NCBI RefSeq assembly: GCF_003788585.1
Contig: NZ_AYKG01000024.1
Coordinates: forward strand, 1-43,803
Origin: Salinisphaera japonica YTM-1
GTDB taxonomy: Bacteria; Pseudomonadota; Gammaproteobacteria; Nevskiales; Salinisphaeraceae
Direction of reading: 5' to 3'
Length of the DNA stretch: 43,803 nucleotides
The position numbers and the translations under genes were made by a program. Of this stretch, positions 19,396 through 29,300 are shown piece after piece; position 1 is the first letter of the stretch; each line of letters starts with the position of its first letter. Under the pieces are notes generated by a model that did no database searches, had not been told where the DNA came from, and saw only the letters and a list, made by a program, of their open reading frames with translations.

Positions 19396-19919
19396 TGACA
19401 GGGCCGCGATGGCGATATGCAACCTGTGTGCTCGTTGTCGGGCTGGCCGGCTGCGGCAGCGACGCATCGCCGGATCTTGTGCGCTACGTCGAGCGTGTTG
19501 ATGCCCGGCCCGCGCCGGCGATCGACGCGATTCCCGAGCCGGCGCCTTATGTGCCCTATCGCTACACACCGGGCGGCCGACGCGCGATTTTCACCCCGAG
19601 CACGCCGGCGTCGGCCGCCGGCAACGATGGCCTGCGCCCGGATCGTTCACGCCCGGCCGAACCGCTCGAAGCCTATTCGCTCGATGCCCTCACGCTCGTT
19701 GGCGTATTGCGCATGCGCGGCGCCAGCCAGGCGCTGATCAAGACCCCGGGCGGCATCGTGCATCGCGTGGGCGTCGGCGCGTATCTCGGCCAGCACGACG
19801 GCCGCGTCACCGCCATCGCGGCTGAGCGCGTGTCTCTGGTCGAGATCGTGCCCGACGGTCAGGGCGGTTATACCCAGCGCGACACGGTACTTGTCGCGTC
19901 CTCCGATTCACGTTCTTGA
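19395..19919 (+). CDS. pilP: Type IV pilus lipoprotein PilP
   Basis: Inner membrane lipoprotein of 174 residues; the lipobox is LAGC in VVGLAGCGSD (Cys near residue 20). A disordered Pro-rich linker (40-75) leads to the C-terminal HR domain (LEAYSLDALTLVGVLRMRG and VHRVGVGAYLGQHDGRV) that contacts the N0 domain of PilQ. Start ATG 19395 was preferred to GTG 19392. It belongs to the pilMNOPQ operon. Confidence 0.94.
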   Translation: MTGPRWRYATCVLVVGLAGCGSDASPDLVRYVERVDARPAPAIDAIPEPAPYVPYRYTPGGRRAIFTPSTPASAAGNDGLRPDRSRPAEPLEAYSLDALTLVGVLRMRGASQALIKTPGGIVHRVGVGAYLGQHDGRVTAIAAERVSLVEIVPDGQGGYTQRDTVLVASSDSRS

Positions 19920-19928
19920 GTGGTGTTG

Positions 19929-22130
19929 ATGCCTCGTCTGGTAAAAAACAAATCGCGGGCCGGGCTCGCGCTCGTCTTGTTGTTGGCCACGTCGCTGATC
20001 AGTACCGCCGCAGCTGCGGCGCTGATTGATATTCAGCCGGCCAGCGACGGCGCGCGAAACGGCCTGCGGCTGGTCTTCGACGACACCCCGCCCACGCCGT
20101 CGGTCTTCACCATCGAGGATCCCGCGCGTCTGACACTGGACATGCCGGGCACGAATCTCGGCCTGACACAGCGCTATCGAACCATCGAGCGGGGGGGTAT
20201 CGAATCCGTGGCCGCGGCCGAAACCGGCGACAAGACACGGCTCGTCGTCAATCTGACGCGCCTGGTCGATTACGACATACAGCGCAAGCCGCGCGCGCTG
20301 TTGGTGTTTTTCGGCGCCGACCAGCCATCCGGCGCGACACCGGGGGCAGCCGCACAGACAATCACCGACATCGATTTCCGGCGCGCCGACAACGGCGCTG
20401 GCCGGATCAAGATCACGCTCGACGGCACCCAGGCGCCGGTGGATATCGGGCGCCAGGGCCAACGCGTGGTGGCCCGGCTGTCCGGGATCGCGCTGCCGGC
20501 GCGTCTATCCCGGCGTCTGGATGTCACCGATTTCGCCACCCCCGTGGCCACGATCGATGCCCGCGATCAGGGCGCGGACACGCAGATCGTGATCACGCCG
20601 CGTGCCGAGGCCGTCTACGAGCGTCTGGCCTATCAGACCGGCAACGATCTGGTGATCGAGCTGCGTGGCCTGGACCGGGCCGAGCGCGCCGACAACGCGG
20701 CCCGTCAGCCACGCTACGACGGCGAGAAGATCTCGCTGTCGTTTCAGGATATCGACGTACGCACGGTGCTCCAGATCATGGCCGAGACCGCCGGCGTGAA
20801 CATGGTCGTCGCCGACAGCGTGACCGGCACCATCGCCTTGCAGCTCGATGACGTGCCCTGGGATCAGGCGCTGGATATCGTGCTCGACGCCAAGAACCTG
20901 GGCATGCAGCGCCAGAACAACGTCATCAGCGTGGCACCGCTGTCCGAGATCGCCGCGCGTCAGGCCGCCAAGGCCGAGGCCCGCCGGGCGACCCGCGAGC
21001 TGGCCCCGCTGCAATCCGAGATCATTCAGATCAACTACGCCAGCGCGGCCGACATGGCCAATATCGTGCAATCCGACACGGTGACCACGCGCCAGAGCTT
21101 CGTTGCCCCGACGCGCGCCACGCCGGGCCTGGATTTCGCCGGGGGCGACAATGACCTGGCCGGCGCGGTCTCGCCGTTCAGCCGCACCAGCACGCGGGCC
21201 CAGCGCACGGTCAATACCTCGACCGATTCCGAGCGCGACGAGCACTCCCTGCTGTCACCCCGCGGGCACGTCACGGTCGACGATCGCACCAATACCCTGC
21301 TGATCACCGATACCGCGGCCAAGATCGAGCAGATCCGCAACCTGATCAACCGGCTGGACATCCCGGTACGCCAGGTTCTGATCGAATCGCGCATCGTGGT
21401 GGCCAATCGGGATTTCACGCGCAATCTGGGCGTGTCCCAGACCGGGGTGGACAACTCACGGCTCAACAACGCGCTTGGCGCCGGCGACGGGCTGGGCAAC
21501 GCCTATAACGCCAACAACGGCGGCTATGCCGTGGCCCTGCCGGCCCAGGGCGCGACCAGCCTGCTCTCGACCTCGATCGTGACCGACACCTTCAGCCTGA
21601 ACCTCGAACTCACGGCCATGGAGATGGAAAACAACGGCGAGATCATTTCCTCGCCGCGCATCATCACCGCCGACGGGCGCGAGGCCAATATCGAACAGGG
21701 CCGCGAGATTCCGTATCAGTCCGGCACCGCCGGCGGGCTGGCCGGCGCCACGGTCGAGTTCAAGAAAGCCGTGCTGGGCCTGAACGTCACGCCCAAGATC
21801 ACGCCCGACAAGAAAGTGATCATGAATCTCAACGTCACCCAGGACTCGGTCGGCGAATTCGTGCCCACCTCTCAGGGCGGCCAGGTGCCCTCGATCGATA
21901 CCCGCAGCCTGACCACGCAAGTTCTCGTGGATAACGGCGACACGGTCGTGCTGGGCGGTATCTTCGAGCAGAACGACAGTAACCAGACCGGCTCGGTGCC
22001 GTTTGTCAGCAAGATCCCGCTGATCGGCGCGCTGTTCACCAATCGCAGCCTGGAACGTCAGAAGCGCGAGCTCCTGATCTTCGTCACGCCGAAGATTCTG
22101 GAAAATCAGGCCAGCCTGCAATCACGTTGA
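19929..22130 (+). CDS. pilQ: Type IV pilus secretin PilQ
   Basis: Outer membrane secretin of 733 residues through which the pilus passes. In order: signal peptide (to about residue 30), one or two AMIN domains that bind peptidoglycan (30-240), the STN/N0 domain (KISLSFQDIDVRTVLQIMAE), an N1 domain interrupted by a Ser/Thr-rich insert of about 70 residues (around nucleotides 21070-21280), RGHVTVDDRTNTLLITDT, and the secretin core with VPFVSKIPLIGALF and ELLIFVTPKIL near the end. Start ATG 19929 is preferred; GTG or TTG codons at 19920-19928 are alternatives. In related genomes aroK follows directly; here an Ig-like lipoprotein gene lies between. Confidence 0.95.
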   Translation: MPRLVKNKSRAGLALVLLLATSLISTAAAAALIDIQPASDGARNGLRLVFDDTPPTPSVFTIEDPARLTLDMPGTNLGLTQRYRTIERGGIESVAAAETGDKTRLVVNLTRLVDYDIQRKPRALLVFFGADQPSGATPGAAAQTITDIDFRRADNGAGRIKITLDGTQAPVDIGRQGQRVVARLSGIALPARLSRRLDVTDFATPVATIDARDQGADTQIVITPRAEAVYERLAYQTGNDLVIELRGLDRAERADNAARQPRYDGEKISLSFQDIDVRTVLQIMAETAGVNMVVADSVTGTIALQLDDVPWDQALDIVLDAKNLGMQRQNNVISVAPLSEIAARQAAKAEARRATRELAPLQSEIIQINYASAADMANIVQSDTVTTRQSFVAPTRATPGLDFAGGDNDLAGAVSPFSRTSTRAQRTVNTSTDSERDEHSLLSPRGHVTVDDRTNTLLITDTAAKIEQIRNLINRLDIPVRQVLIESRIVVANRDFTRNLGVSQTGVDNSRLNNALGAGDGLGNAYNANNGGYAVALPAQGATSLLSTSIVTDTFSLNLELTAMEMENNGEIISSPRIITADGREANIEQGREIPYQSGTAGGLAGATVEFKKAVLGLNVTPKITPDKKVIMNLNVTQDSVGEFVPTSQGGQVPSIDTRSLTTQVLVDNGDTVVLGGIFEQNDSNQTGSVPFVSKIPLIGALFTNRSLERQKRELLIFVTPKILENQASLQSR

Positions 22131-22179
22131 AACCGATCATCGTCGGGGGACGATGACGACACGCCTTAAAGGGGGAACC

Positions 22180-23850
22180 ATGACCGAAAACCACAGCTGG
22201 GCCCGCATCGTGCTGGCCGCCACATTCGCCATCACCTTGTTCGGCTGCACCAGCGGCGACGATTCCAGCGATGACGCCAACAACGACGATACGCCCGCGG
22301 ACACCGGCGATAACGTCGCCGACACCCCGGCCCGGCTTGGCAGTTTCGATGCCAACGGCGACTTCCGCCCCGGCGTGATCGCAGCCAGCCAGACGACGCT
22401 GACGAGCGGTCAATCAAGTGAACTCACGCTGCGCCTACGCGACGGCGACGCGGGCGACAGCGCCCAGGCCACCAGCGTGTTCTTTTCCTCCCCCTGCACC
22501 CAGGCCGGCGATGCCGATATCACGCCGAGCGTGGTTCAGAACATCAACGACACGATTACCACAACGTACACGCCGCGTGGCTGCAACACCTCGGATACCG
22601 TCACCGCCAGAACCAGTATCAACGGCCGCACGCTGGAGGCCTCGGTCACGCTCTCGCCGCGGGCAACGACCGCCGCGGCGTTGGCGTTCGTGGCAACCAG
22701 CAACCCACAGATCGGGATACAGGGCACCGGCATTCTGCCGCCCCAGTCGCAGATCACGTTTCGCGTGACCGACGATCAGGGCATGCCCGTGCCTAACCAA
22801 CGCGTGATGTTCGAGCCCGAAACCCGGGTCGGCGGCATCACGCTTTCGCCCCAAAGTGCACGCACGAACGCCCAGGGCGACGTATCGACCACGGTCACCT
22901 CGGGCACGCAGGCCACGACCTTGCAGATCGATGCCCGCACGACCGGTAGCGATGGCCGTGTCGTATCCGGCCAGTCGCGTGCGCTGGTTGTAACCACCGG
23001 CCTGGCCGATCAGGACAGTTTCTCGATCAGCGCCGAGTCATTGAATATCGAGGGCCTGGACCGCGACGGAGTAACCACGGCTATCAGCGTGCGCGCCGCC
23101 GATCGCTTCAACAACCCGGTTCCCGACGGCACCACGATCAATTTCCGCACCGAAGGCGGCTCGATTCCCGGCGCGTGTCAGACCACGGACGGCGGTTGCT
23201 CGGTGACGTTCGTCAGCCAGAATCCGCGGCCCGATGACGGCCGCGTGACCGTGCTGGCTACCGCCACCGGCGAGGAAAGCTTTGAAGACACCAACCCCTC
23301 GAACGGACGCTTTAATGCCGGCGAGGCATTCACGGATACCAGAGAAGCGTTTCTGGACATCGATTACGACAACGCGCGTGACCCTGACGAGCCCTACATC
23401 GACTTCAACAACAACGGCCAGTACGACCTCAAATCCGGCACGTTCAACGGTCTACTGTGCAACGCCGACGATGAATGCGCCGAGCGCAACACGATCGCCG
23501 TCCGGGATGATCTGGTCATCGTGCTGTCGGGCTCGTCGCTGTTCATCGATCTGCCGGCCATGATATCGCTTGGCGATAACGCCACCACGATCAACGTGGC
23601 GGTGCGCGATTCAAACGATCAGGTGCCGCCGTCTGGCACGACCGTGGCCGCCACCACCACACAGGGCACGATCGAGGGCCCGAGCTCCTTCACCGTGCCG
23701 GCCACGAACCAGAAAACGCCGTACGTCGCCTCGTTTCGGCTCGAGCCTTCCGGCTCGGAGGGTCAGGGCGTGTTTCGTGTCACGGTTACAACACCGAGCG
23801 ATACCATTTCGCGTGACACCGCCACGGTCGTGGAGGCTGTTTCTGACTAG
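22180..23850 (+). CDS. Ig-like-domain lipoprotein between pilQ and aroK
   Basis: A 556-residue lipoprotein with lipobox LFGC (Cys near residue 23) followed by an Asp-rich low-complexity linker (DDSSDDANNDD). The rest is a series of Ig-like beta domains of the invasin/Big_1 type: roughly residues 60-165, 175-275 (QITFRVTDDQGMPVPNQRVMFEP) and 285-370 (RAADRFNNPVPDGTTINFRT). An Asp/Asn-rich calcium-binding-like stretch (DIDYDNARDPDEP, DFNNNGQYD) then precedes a last Ig-like domain (about 440-550). Four Cys pairs may form disulfides. Start ATG 22180 follows GGGGGA. It lies 49 bp after pilQ on the same strand, so it is probably co-transcribed with the pilus genes; a role as a pilus- or secretin-associated surface protein is inference. 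Confidence 0.88.
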   Translation: MTENHSWARIVLAATFAITLFGCTSGDDSSDDANNDDTPADTGDNVADTPARLGSFDANGDFRPGVIAASQTTLTSGQSSELTLRLRDGDAGDSAQATSVFFSSPCTQAGDADITPSVVQNINDTITTTYTPRGCNTSDTVTARTSINGRTLEASVTLSPRATTAAALAFVATSNPQIGIQGTGILPPQSQITFRVTDDQGMPVPNQRVMFEPETRVGGITLSPQSARTNAQGDVSTTVTSGTQATTLQIDARTTGSDGRVVSGQSRALVVTTGLADQDSFSISAESLNIEGLDRDGVTTAISVRAADRFNNPVPDGTTINFRTEGGSIPGACQTTDGGCSVTFVSQNPRPDDGRVTVLATATGEESFEDTNPSNGRFNAGEAFTDTREAFLDIDYDNARDPDEPYIDFNNNGQYDLKSGTFNGLLCNADDECAERNTIAVRDDLVIVLSGSSLFIDLPAMISLGDNATTINVAVRDSNDQVPPSGTTVAATTTQGTIEGPSSFTVPATNQKTPYVASFRLEPSGSEGQGVFRVTVTTPSDTISRDTATVVEAVSD

Positions 23851-23959
23851 AACACAGACTTTCATTTCCCGACTACGGTACACTGCACGGGTTTGATCCC
23901 GGCCGGCACCGTTTCGGCCCGGATCGGTTCAATGTCTACCACTCGTTTTTAGTACGTAC

Positions 23960-24490
23960 ATGGCATCTAACCCGAATATCTATCTCGTCGGCCCCATGGG
24001 CGCCGGCAAAACCACTGTTGGTCGACGCATCGCCGAACTCAAGGGCATGAATTTCGTCGACTCGGACCAGGAAGTCGAAAAGCGCACCGGCGTCGATATC
24101 TCCTTCATCTTCGACATGGAAGGCGAGGACGGTTTTCGCAAGCGCGAGCGCGAAATGATCGCCGAGCTCTCCGAGGAGCCGAACACGGTCATGGCCACCG
24201 GCGGCGGCGCGGTGCTGGATGACGCCACGCGCAACCTGCTGTCGGCACGCGGCGTCGTGGTGTATCTGGAAACCACGCTGGAGCAACAGCTGGCGCGCAC
24301 GCGCAAATCCACGGATCGGCCGTTGCTGGCCGGCAGCGATGACATGGAGGCCACGCTCACGGCCCTCATGGAAGAGCGCGATCCGCTGTATCGCTCGATC
24401 GCCGATGTGGTCATCGCCACCGGCGATCAGCAGGCGCGCAAGCTGGCCCGGGAGATCGTCGAGCAGCTGGAGGCCATCGGCACGGCGTAA
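23960..24490 (+). CDS. aroK: Shikimate kinase I
   Basis: Phosphorylates shikimate to shikimate 3-phosphate. The 176-residue protein has Walker A GPMGAGKTT at 11-19, DSDQEVEKRTG, substrate-binding GFRKRE, ATGGGAVL and the lid Arg in DRPLLAG, closely following E. coli AroK. No Shine-Dalgarno sequence is visible before ATG 23960. The 109-bp gap upstream holds a possible -10 (TACACT at 23879-23884) without a convincing -35, and an imperfect GATCC-type hairpin (about 23894-23926) without a T tract. The stop overlaps the next start by one base (TAATG). Confidence 0.97.
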   Translation: MASNPNIYLVGPMGAGKTTVGRRIAELKGMNFVDSDQEVEKRTGVDISFIFDMEGEDGFRKREREMIAELSEEPNTVMATGGGAVLDDATRNLLSARGVVVYLETTLEQQLARTRKSTDRPLLAGSDDMEATLTALMEERDPLYRSIADVVIATGDQQARKLAREIVEQLEAIGTA

Positions 24491-25062
24491 TGGCCGCACA
24501 CGACGACAGCACAGACGGCGAATCGATCGGCGCTGATTGGGTCTATGCCGGGTTCTGGAGCCGGGTATGGGCGGCGGTGATCGATTCGTTCCTGTTGCTG
24601 ATCGTGGTGTTTCCGATCCTGGGCTGGTTGATTCCCGGCCCGCACGGCCCGGCACTCACCTCCGGCGCGCTTGTCGCCCCCGACGGGCGTATCGATTATC
24701 AGGCGCTGACGCTGACCGGCGCGGCCCTGCCCGGGCCGGTGCATGTTCTGGTCTATTGGGTCCTGCCGGCACTCGTCGTGCTGTTGTTCTGGTTCTTTCG
24801 CGAGGCCACGCCCGGCAAGATGCTGATCGGCGCACGTATCGTGGATGCGCGCACCGGCCAGCCTGCGCGTACCGGTCAGCTCGTGCTGCGCTATCTGGGT
24901 TATTACGTGGCCACTCTGCCGTTATGCCTGGGCCTGGCCTGGGTCGGCATCGATCGCCGCAAACAGGGCTGGCACGACAAGCTGGCCGCCACCGTGGTCA
25001 TTCGTCGCCCAGGGGCGACGCGCCCGGCCGATGATTTCGGCACCACCTCGCACCGTGAGTGA
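24490..25062 (+). CDS. RDD-family membrane protein
   Basis: A 190-residue inner membrane protein with the RDD signature residues: Arg in [13 protein letters not shown] (with its Asp) and the later Asp in [13 protein letters not shown]. Two or three hydrophobic segments lie near 30-50, 85-105 and 135-155, with [18 protein letters not shown] between them. RDD proteins are poorly understood; some have been linked to ion transport. The start overlaps the aroK stop by one base and the stop lies beside the aroB start, so it is expressed as part of aroK-aroB. In Pseudomonas-type genomes these two aro genes are adjacent, so this gene is an insertion in the operon. Confidence 0.85.
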   Translation: MAAHDDSTDGESIGADWVYAGFWSRVWAAVIDSFLLLIVVFPILGWLIPGPHGPALTSGALVAPDGRIDYQALTLTGAALPGPVHVLVYWVLPALVVLLFWFFREATPGKMLIGARIVDARTGQPARTGQLVLRYLGYYVATLPLCLGLAWVGIDRRKQGWHDKLAATVVIRRPGATRPADDFGTTSHRE

Positions 25063-25067
25063 ATTGC

Positions 25068-26165
25068 ATGCCGCGTTCTGACGTCACCACCCTGCCCGTG
25101 GCGCTCGATACCCGAGCCTACGATATCCATATCGCCAGCCGTCTCATCGATGCCCCGGCCGCCTATGCCGGGGCGATTGCCGGGCGTCACGTGCTGATCG
25201 TGACCAACGAAACGGTCGCCCCGCTTTATCAGGCGCGTGTCATGGCAACACTGGCCGAGGCGCACGAGGTGGACACGCTGGTGCTGCCCGACGGTGAGGC
25301 CACGAAATCCATGGCCACGCTGGACATCATCACCACGCGGCTGCTGGAAAATCGCTGTGGGCGCGACGCCACGATCGTGGCGCTGGGTGGCGGCGTGATC
25401 GGCGACCTGGCCGGGTTTGCGGCCGCGATCTATCAACGCGGGATCGATTTCGTCCAGGTGCCCACCACCCTGCTGGCCCAGGTGGACTCCTCCGTGGGCG
25501 GCAAGACCGGCGTCAATCATCCGCTGGGCAAGAACATGATCGGGGCGTTTCACCAGCCTCGCCGGGTGCTGGCCGATATCGACGTGCTCGACACATTGCC
25601 GGCGCGAGAGTTCTCGGCCGGCATGGCCGAAGTCATCAAGTACGGGCTGATACGCGACCCGGCGTTCTTCGACTGGCTGGAAGCCAACATGCCCGCGATC
25701 ATGGCGCGCGACCCGGCCTGTATCGTTGAAGTCATCCGGCGTTCCTGTGCCAACAAGACCGAGGTGGTCGTGGCCGACGAGCGCGAGGCCGGCGAGCGCG
25801 CCCTGCTCAACCTGGGCCATACCTACGGTCACGCGCTGGAGGCCGAGCTGGGCTACGGCGTCTGGCTGCACGGGGAAGCCGTGGCCGCCGGCATGTGCAT
25901 GGCCGCGGACACCTCGCGCCGGCTGGGCTGGCTCGATGATGCACAAGTGGCGCGTATCGAGGCGGTGATCGCCGCGGCCGGCTTGCCGATCATACCGCCG
26001 CCGGAGGTATCGGCGGCGCGTATTCATGATCTGATGTATCGCGACAAGAAGATGAGCGCCGGCGCGCTGCGCCTGGTGCTGCTCAAGGACATCGGCCACG
26101 CCGTGCTCGAGCGCGATTACGGCGCCACGCTCGCGGCCACCCTAGAGCGGTATCTGGCGGCATAA
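25068..26165 (+). CDS. aroB: 3-dehydroquinate synthase
   Basis: Converts DAHP to 3-dehydroquinate, the second step of the shikimate pathway, using NAD and a divalent metal. The 365-residue protein shows LPDGEATKS, the NAD site [36 protein letters not shown] and the metal-ligand regions [11 protein letters not shown] and [12 protein letters not shown] 25068 was chosen; a GTG at 25059 overlapping the RDD gene is possible. It is the last gene of the aro group; gltB follows after 198 bp and a candidate promoter. Confidence 0.97.
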   Translation: MPRSDVTTLPVALDTRAYDIHIASRLIDAPAAYAGAIAGRHVLIVTNETVAPLYQARVMATLAEAHEVDTLVLPDGEATKSMATLDIITTRLLENRCGRDATIVALGGGVIGDLAGFAAAIYQRGIDFVQVPTTLLAQVDSSVGGKTGVNHPLGKNMIGAFHQPRRVLADIDVLDTLPAREFSAGMAEVIKYGLIRDPAFFDWLEANMPAIMARDPACIVEVIRRSCANKTEVVVADEREAGERALLNLGHTYGHALEAELGYGVWLHGEAVAAGMCMAADTSRRLGWLDDAQVARIEAVIAAAGLPIIPPPEVSAARIHDLMYRDKKMSAGALRLVLLKDIGHAVLERDYGATLAATLERYLAA

Positions 26166-26194
26166 GCCTGCCCAAGGCTACCCGGGCCGCTCGA

Positions 26195-26223
26195 TTGATT
26201 GTCGCGCGCCGGCCTTTTATATT
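26195..26223 (+). promoter_or_regulatory. Candidate sigma-70 promoter for gltBD
   Basis: TTGATT (26195-26200), exactly 17 bp, TATATT (26218-26223): the best promoter match in the window. Transcription would start near 26230, leaving a 5' leader of about 134 nt before gltB in which no operator was recognised. Confidence 0.7.
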
Positions 26224-26363
26224 GATGAGCGACGCACCGTGCCGCGCTTTGACGCCATGCTGCGCCCAGTCGTCGCCGAAACTGTTGATGTGCCTGTCTC
26301 GTATTCAAGAGCAAGCCTATCGACGCGTGGCGGCGACCCCGCCCAGCCAGGGGACGAAAACCT

Positions 26364-29300
26364 ATGCATAAATTGACCGGCGGACTCTATTCTCCGGAGT
26401 TCGAAAAAGACGCTTGCGGCTTCGGCATGATCGCCAACATGGACGACAAGCCCAGCCACTGGCTCCTGGATACCGCGATCGGCGCGCTGGAGCGCCTGAC
26501 CCATCGCGGCGCGGTGGCGGCCGACGGCAAGACGGGCGACGGCTGCGGCATCCTGATGAAAAAACCGGATGCGTTCCTGCGCACGATCGCAGATGAGGCC
26601 GGCATCGAACTGGCCGATCACTACGCCAGCGGTATCGTGTTCCTGTCGCAGGATAAAGACACCGCCGAGCTCGCCAAGGCCGAGCTGGTCCGCCAGCTGG
26701 AAGATGGTGGCCTGACGGTCGCCGGCTGGCGCGATGTGCCGATCGATGCAGAGTCCGCCTGCGGCGTCGAGGCCATGGAAACCCTGCCGCGGCTGGAACA
26801 AATCTTCGTCAATGCCCCGGCCGACATGGAAGCGGCGCTGTTCGAGGCCCGGCTGGTCTTTGCGCGTCGACGCACCGAAAACGCACTGACCAACGACGAC
26901 ACCTTCTATGTGCCCTCGCTCTCGGCGCACGTGTTGTCGTTCAAGGGCATGGTCATGCCCAGCTACCTGACCACCTTCTACAAGGACCTGGCCGACGACC
27001 GGCTGGAAACCGCACTTTGCGTATTCCACCAGCGTTTCTCGACCAACACCCTGCCGCAGTGGCGCCTGGCTCAGCCGTTCCGCTATCTGGCCCATAACGG
27101 CGAGATCAACACGATCACCGGCAACCGCAACTGGTCGACCGCGCGGGCCTCGAAGTTCGCCTCGGACAAGCTGCCCGAGGACATGGCCTCGATCCTGCCG
27201 CTGGTGTCCATGGACGGCTCGGACTCCTGCAGCCTGGACAACATGCTGGAGATCCTGCTGGCTGGCGGCATGGATATCTTCTATGCCATGCGCCTGCTCA
27301 TGCCGCCGGCCTGGCAGAACGTGGATTACATGTCGGCCGACATGCGCGCGTTCTATGAATACAACTCCATGCACATGGAGCCCTGGGACGGCCCGGCGGG
27401 CATCGTGCTCACCGACGGTCGTTATGCGGCCTGCTGCATGGATCGTAACGGCCTACGCCCGGCGCGCTATGTCATCACCAAGGACCGGCACATCACGCTG
27501 GCCTCGGAAATCGGTGTATGGGATTACACGCCGGATCAGGTCGTGGCCAAGGGCCGCCTGAAGCCCGGCGACATGCTGGCTGTGGATACCGAAACCGGCG
27601 AGCTGCTCCAGCCCAAGGACATCGACGGTCGCCTGGCAAGCCGCAAGCCCTACAAGCAATGGCTCAAGCGCCATGCCCGGATGCTCGAGTCGCGCCTGGC
27701 CGACACGCGCGACGAGGCCTGGATGGAGCGCCCACGCCTGAAGTCGCTGGAAAAACTTTTCCACGTGACCTTCGAGGAACGCGATCAGGTGTTGCGTCCG
27801 CTGGCCGAGGCCGGCCAGGAAGCGACCGGCTCGATGGGCGATGACACGCCGTTTCCCGTGCTCTCGCGCCACGATCGCGTGCTCTACGATTATTTCCGTC
27901 AGCAGTTCGCCCAAGTCACCAACCCGCCGATCGACTCACTGCGTGAGCGTATCGTGATGTCGCTGGAGACCTGTCTCGGCCGCGAGCGCAACGTCTTCGA
28001 CGAGTCCGAAGAACGTGCCAAGCGTCTCGTGGTGGACTCGCCCGTGCTCTCCACCGGCAAGTTCCGTCGCCTGCTGGCTCTGGACGACGAAAACTACGGC
28101 GATATCACCTTCGACCTGACGTATCCGGCCAACGCCGATCTGCGCCAGGCGATCGAAACCCTGTGTGATGACGTCGTCGAAGCCGTACGCGACGGCAAGA
28201 CCGTTATCGTGTTGAGCGATCGCAACGTCGAGAGCGGTCAGCTGCCGATCCAGGCGTTGTTGGCCACGGGGGCCGTGCATCATCGGCTGACGCGCGAGAA
28301 CCTGCGCTGTGATGCCAACCTGATCATCGATACCGCCAGCGCGCGCGATGCCCAGCACTTCGCCTGCCTGCTGGGCTACGGCGCGACCGCCGTACATCCG
28401 TATCTGGCCTATGAGTGCCTGAACGATCTGATCACCGTCGGCCAGGTCAAGGACAAGACCGCCGACGAGCTTTGTGCGGCCTATCGCAAGGGCATCAACA
28501 AGGGCCTGTACAAGATCATGTCCAAGATGGGCATCTCGACCGTGGCCAGTTATCGCGGCGCCCAGCTGTTCGAGATCGTGGGCCTGGCCGACGAGGTCGT
28601 GGATCTGTGCTTTACCGGCACGGTCTCGCGTATCGGCGGGGCCAGCTTTGCGCATCTACAGGCCGATACGGCCAAACTGGCCGGCAACGCCTGGAACCAG
28701 CGCATCGCCATCGATCAGGGCGGCCTGCTCAAGTTCGTCTATGGCCAGGAGTATCACTGCTACAACCCGGACGTGATCGCCACGCTGCATGAAGCCGTGT
28801 CCTCGGGCGAGTACGCCAAGTACAAGGAATACGCCGATATCGTGCAGGGCCGCCCCGTGTCGGTCTTTCGTGATCTGTTCCAGCTGCGCGATGACCAGAC
28901 ACCGATCTCGGTCGACGAGGTCGAGTCCATCGAGGACATCACGCCTCGTTTCGACTCGGCCGGCATGAGCCTGGGCGCGCTGTCGCCCGAGGCCCACGAA
29001 GCCATGGCCCAGGGCATGAACCGCATGGGCGGGCGCTCGAACTCCGGCGAAGGCGGCGAAGACCCCAAGCGCTTCGGCACCGACAAGATGTCGAAGATCA
29101 AGCAGATCGCCTCCGGGCGGTTTGGCGTGACGCCGCATTATCTGGTCAACGCCGAAGTGCTGCAGATCAAGATCGCCCAGGGCGCGAAGCCCGGCGAAGG
29201 CGGCCAGCTGCCCGGGCACAAGGTCAACGAGATGATCGCCTACCTGCGCTGTGCCAAGCAGGGCGTGGCCTTGATCTCCCCGCCGCCGCATCACGATATC

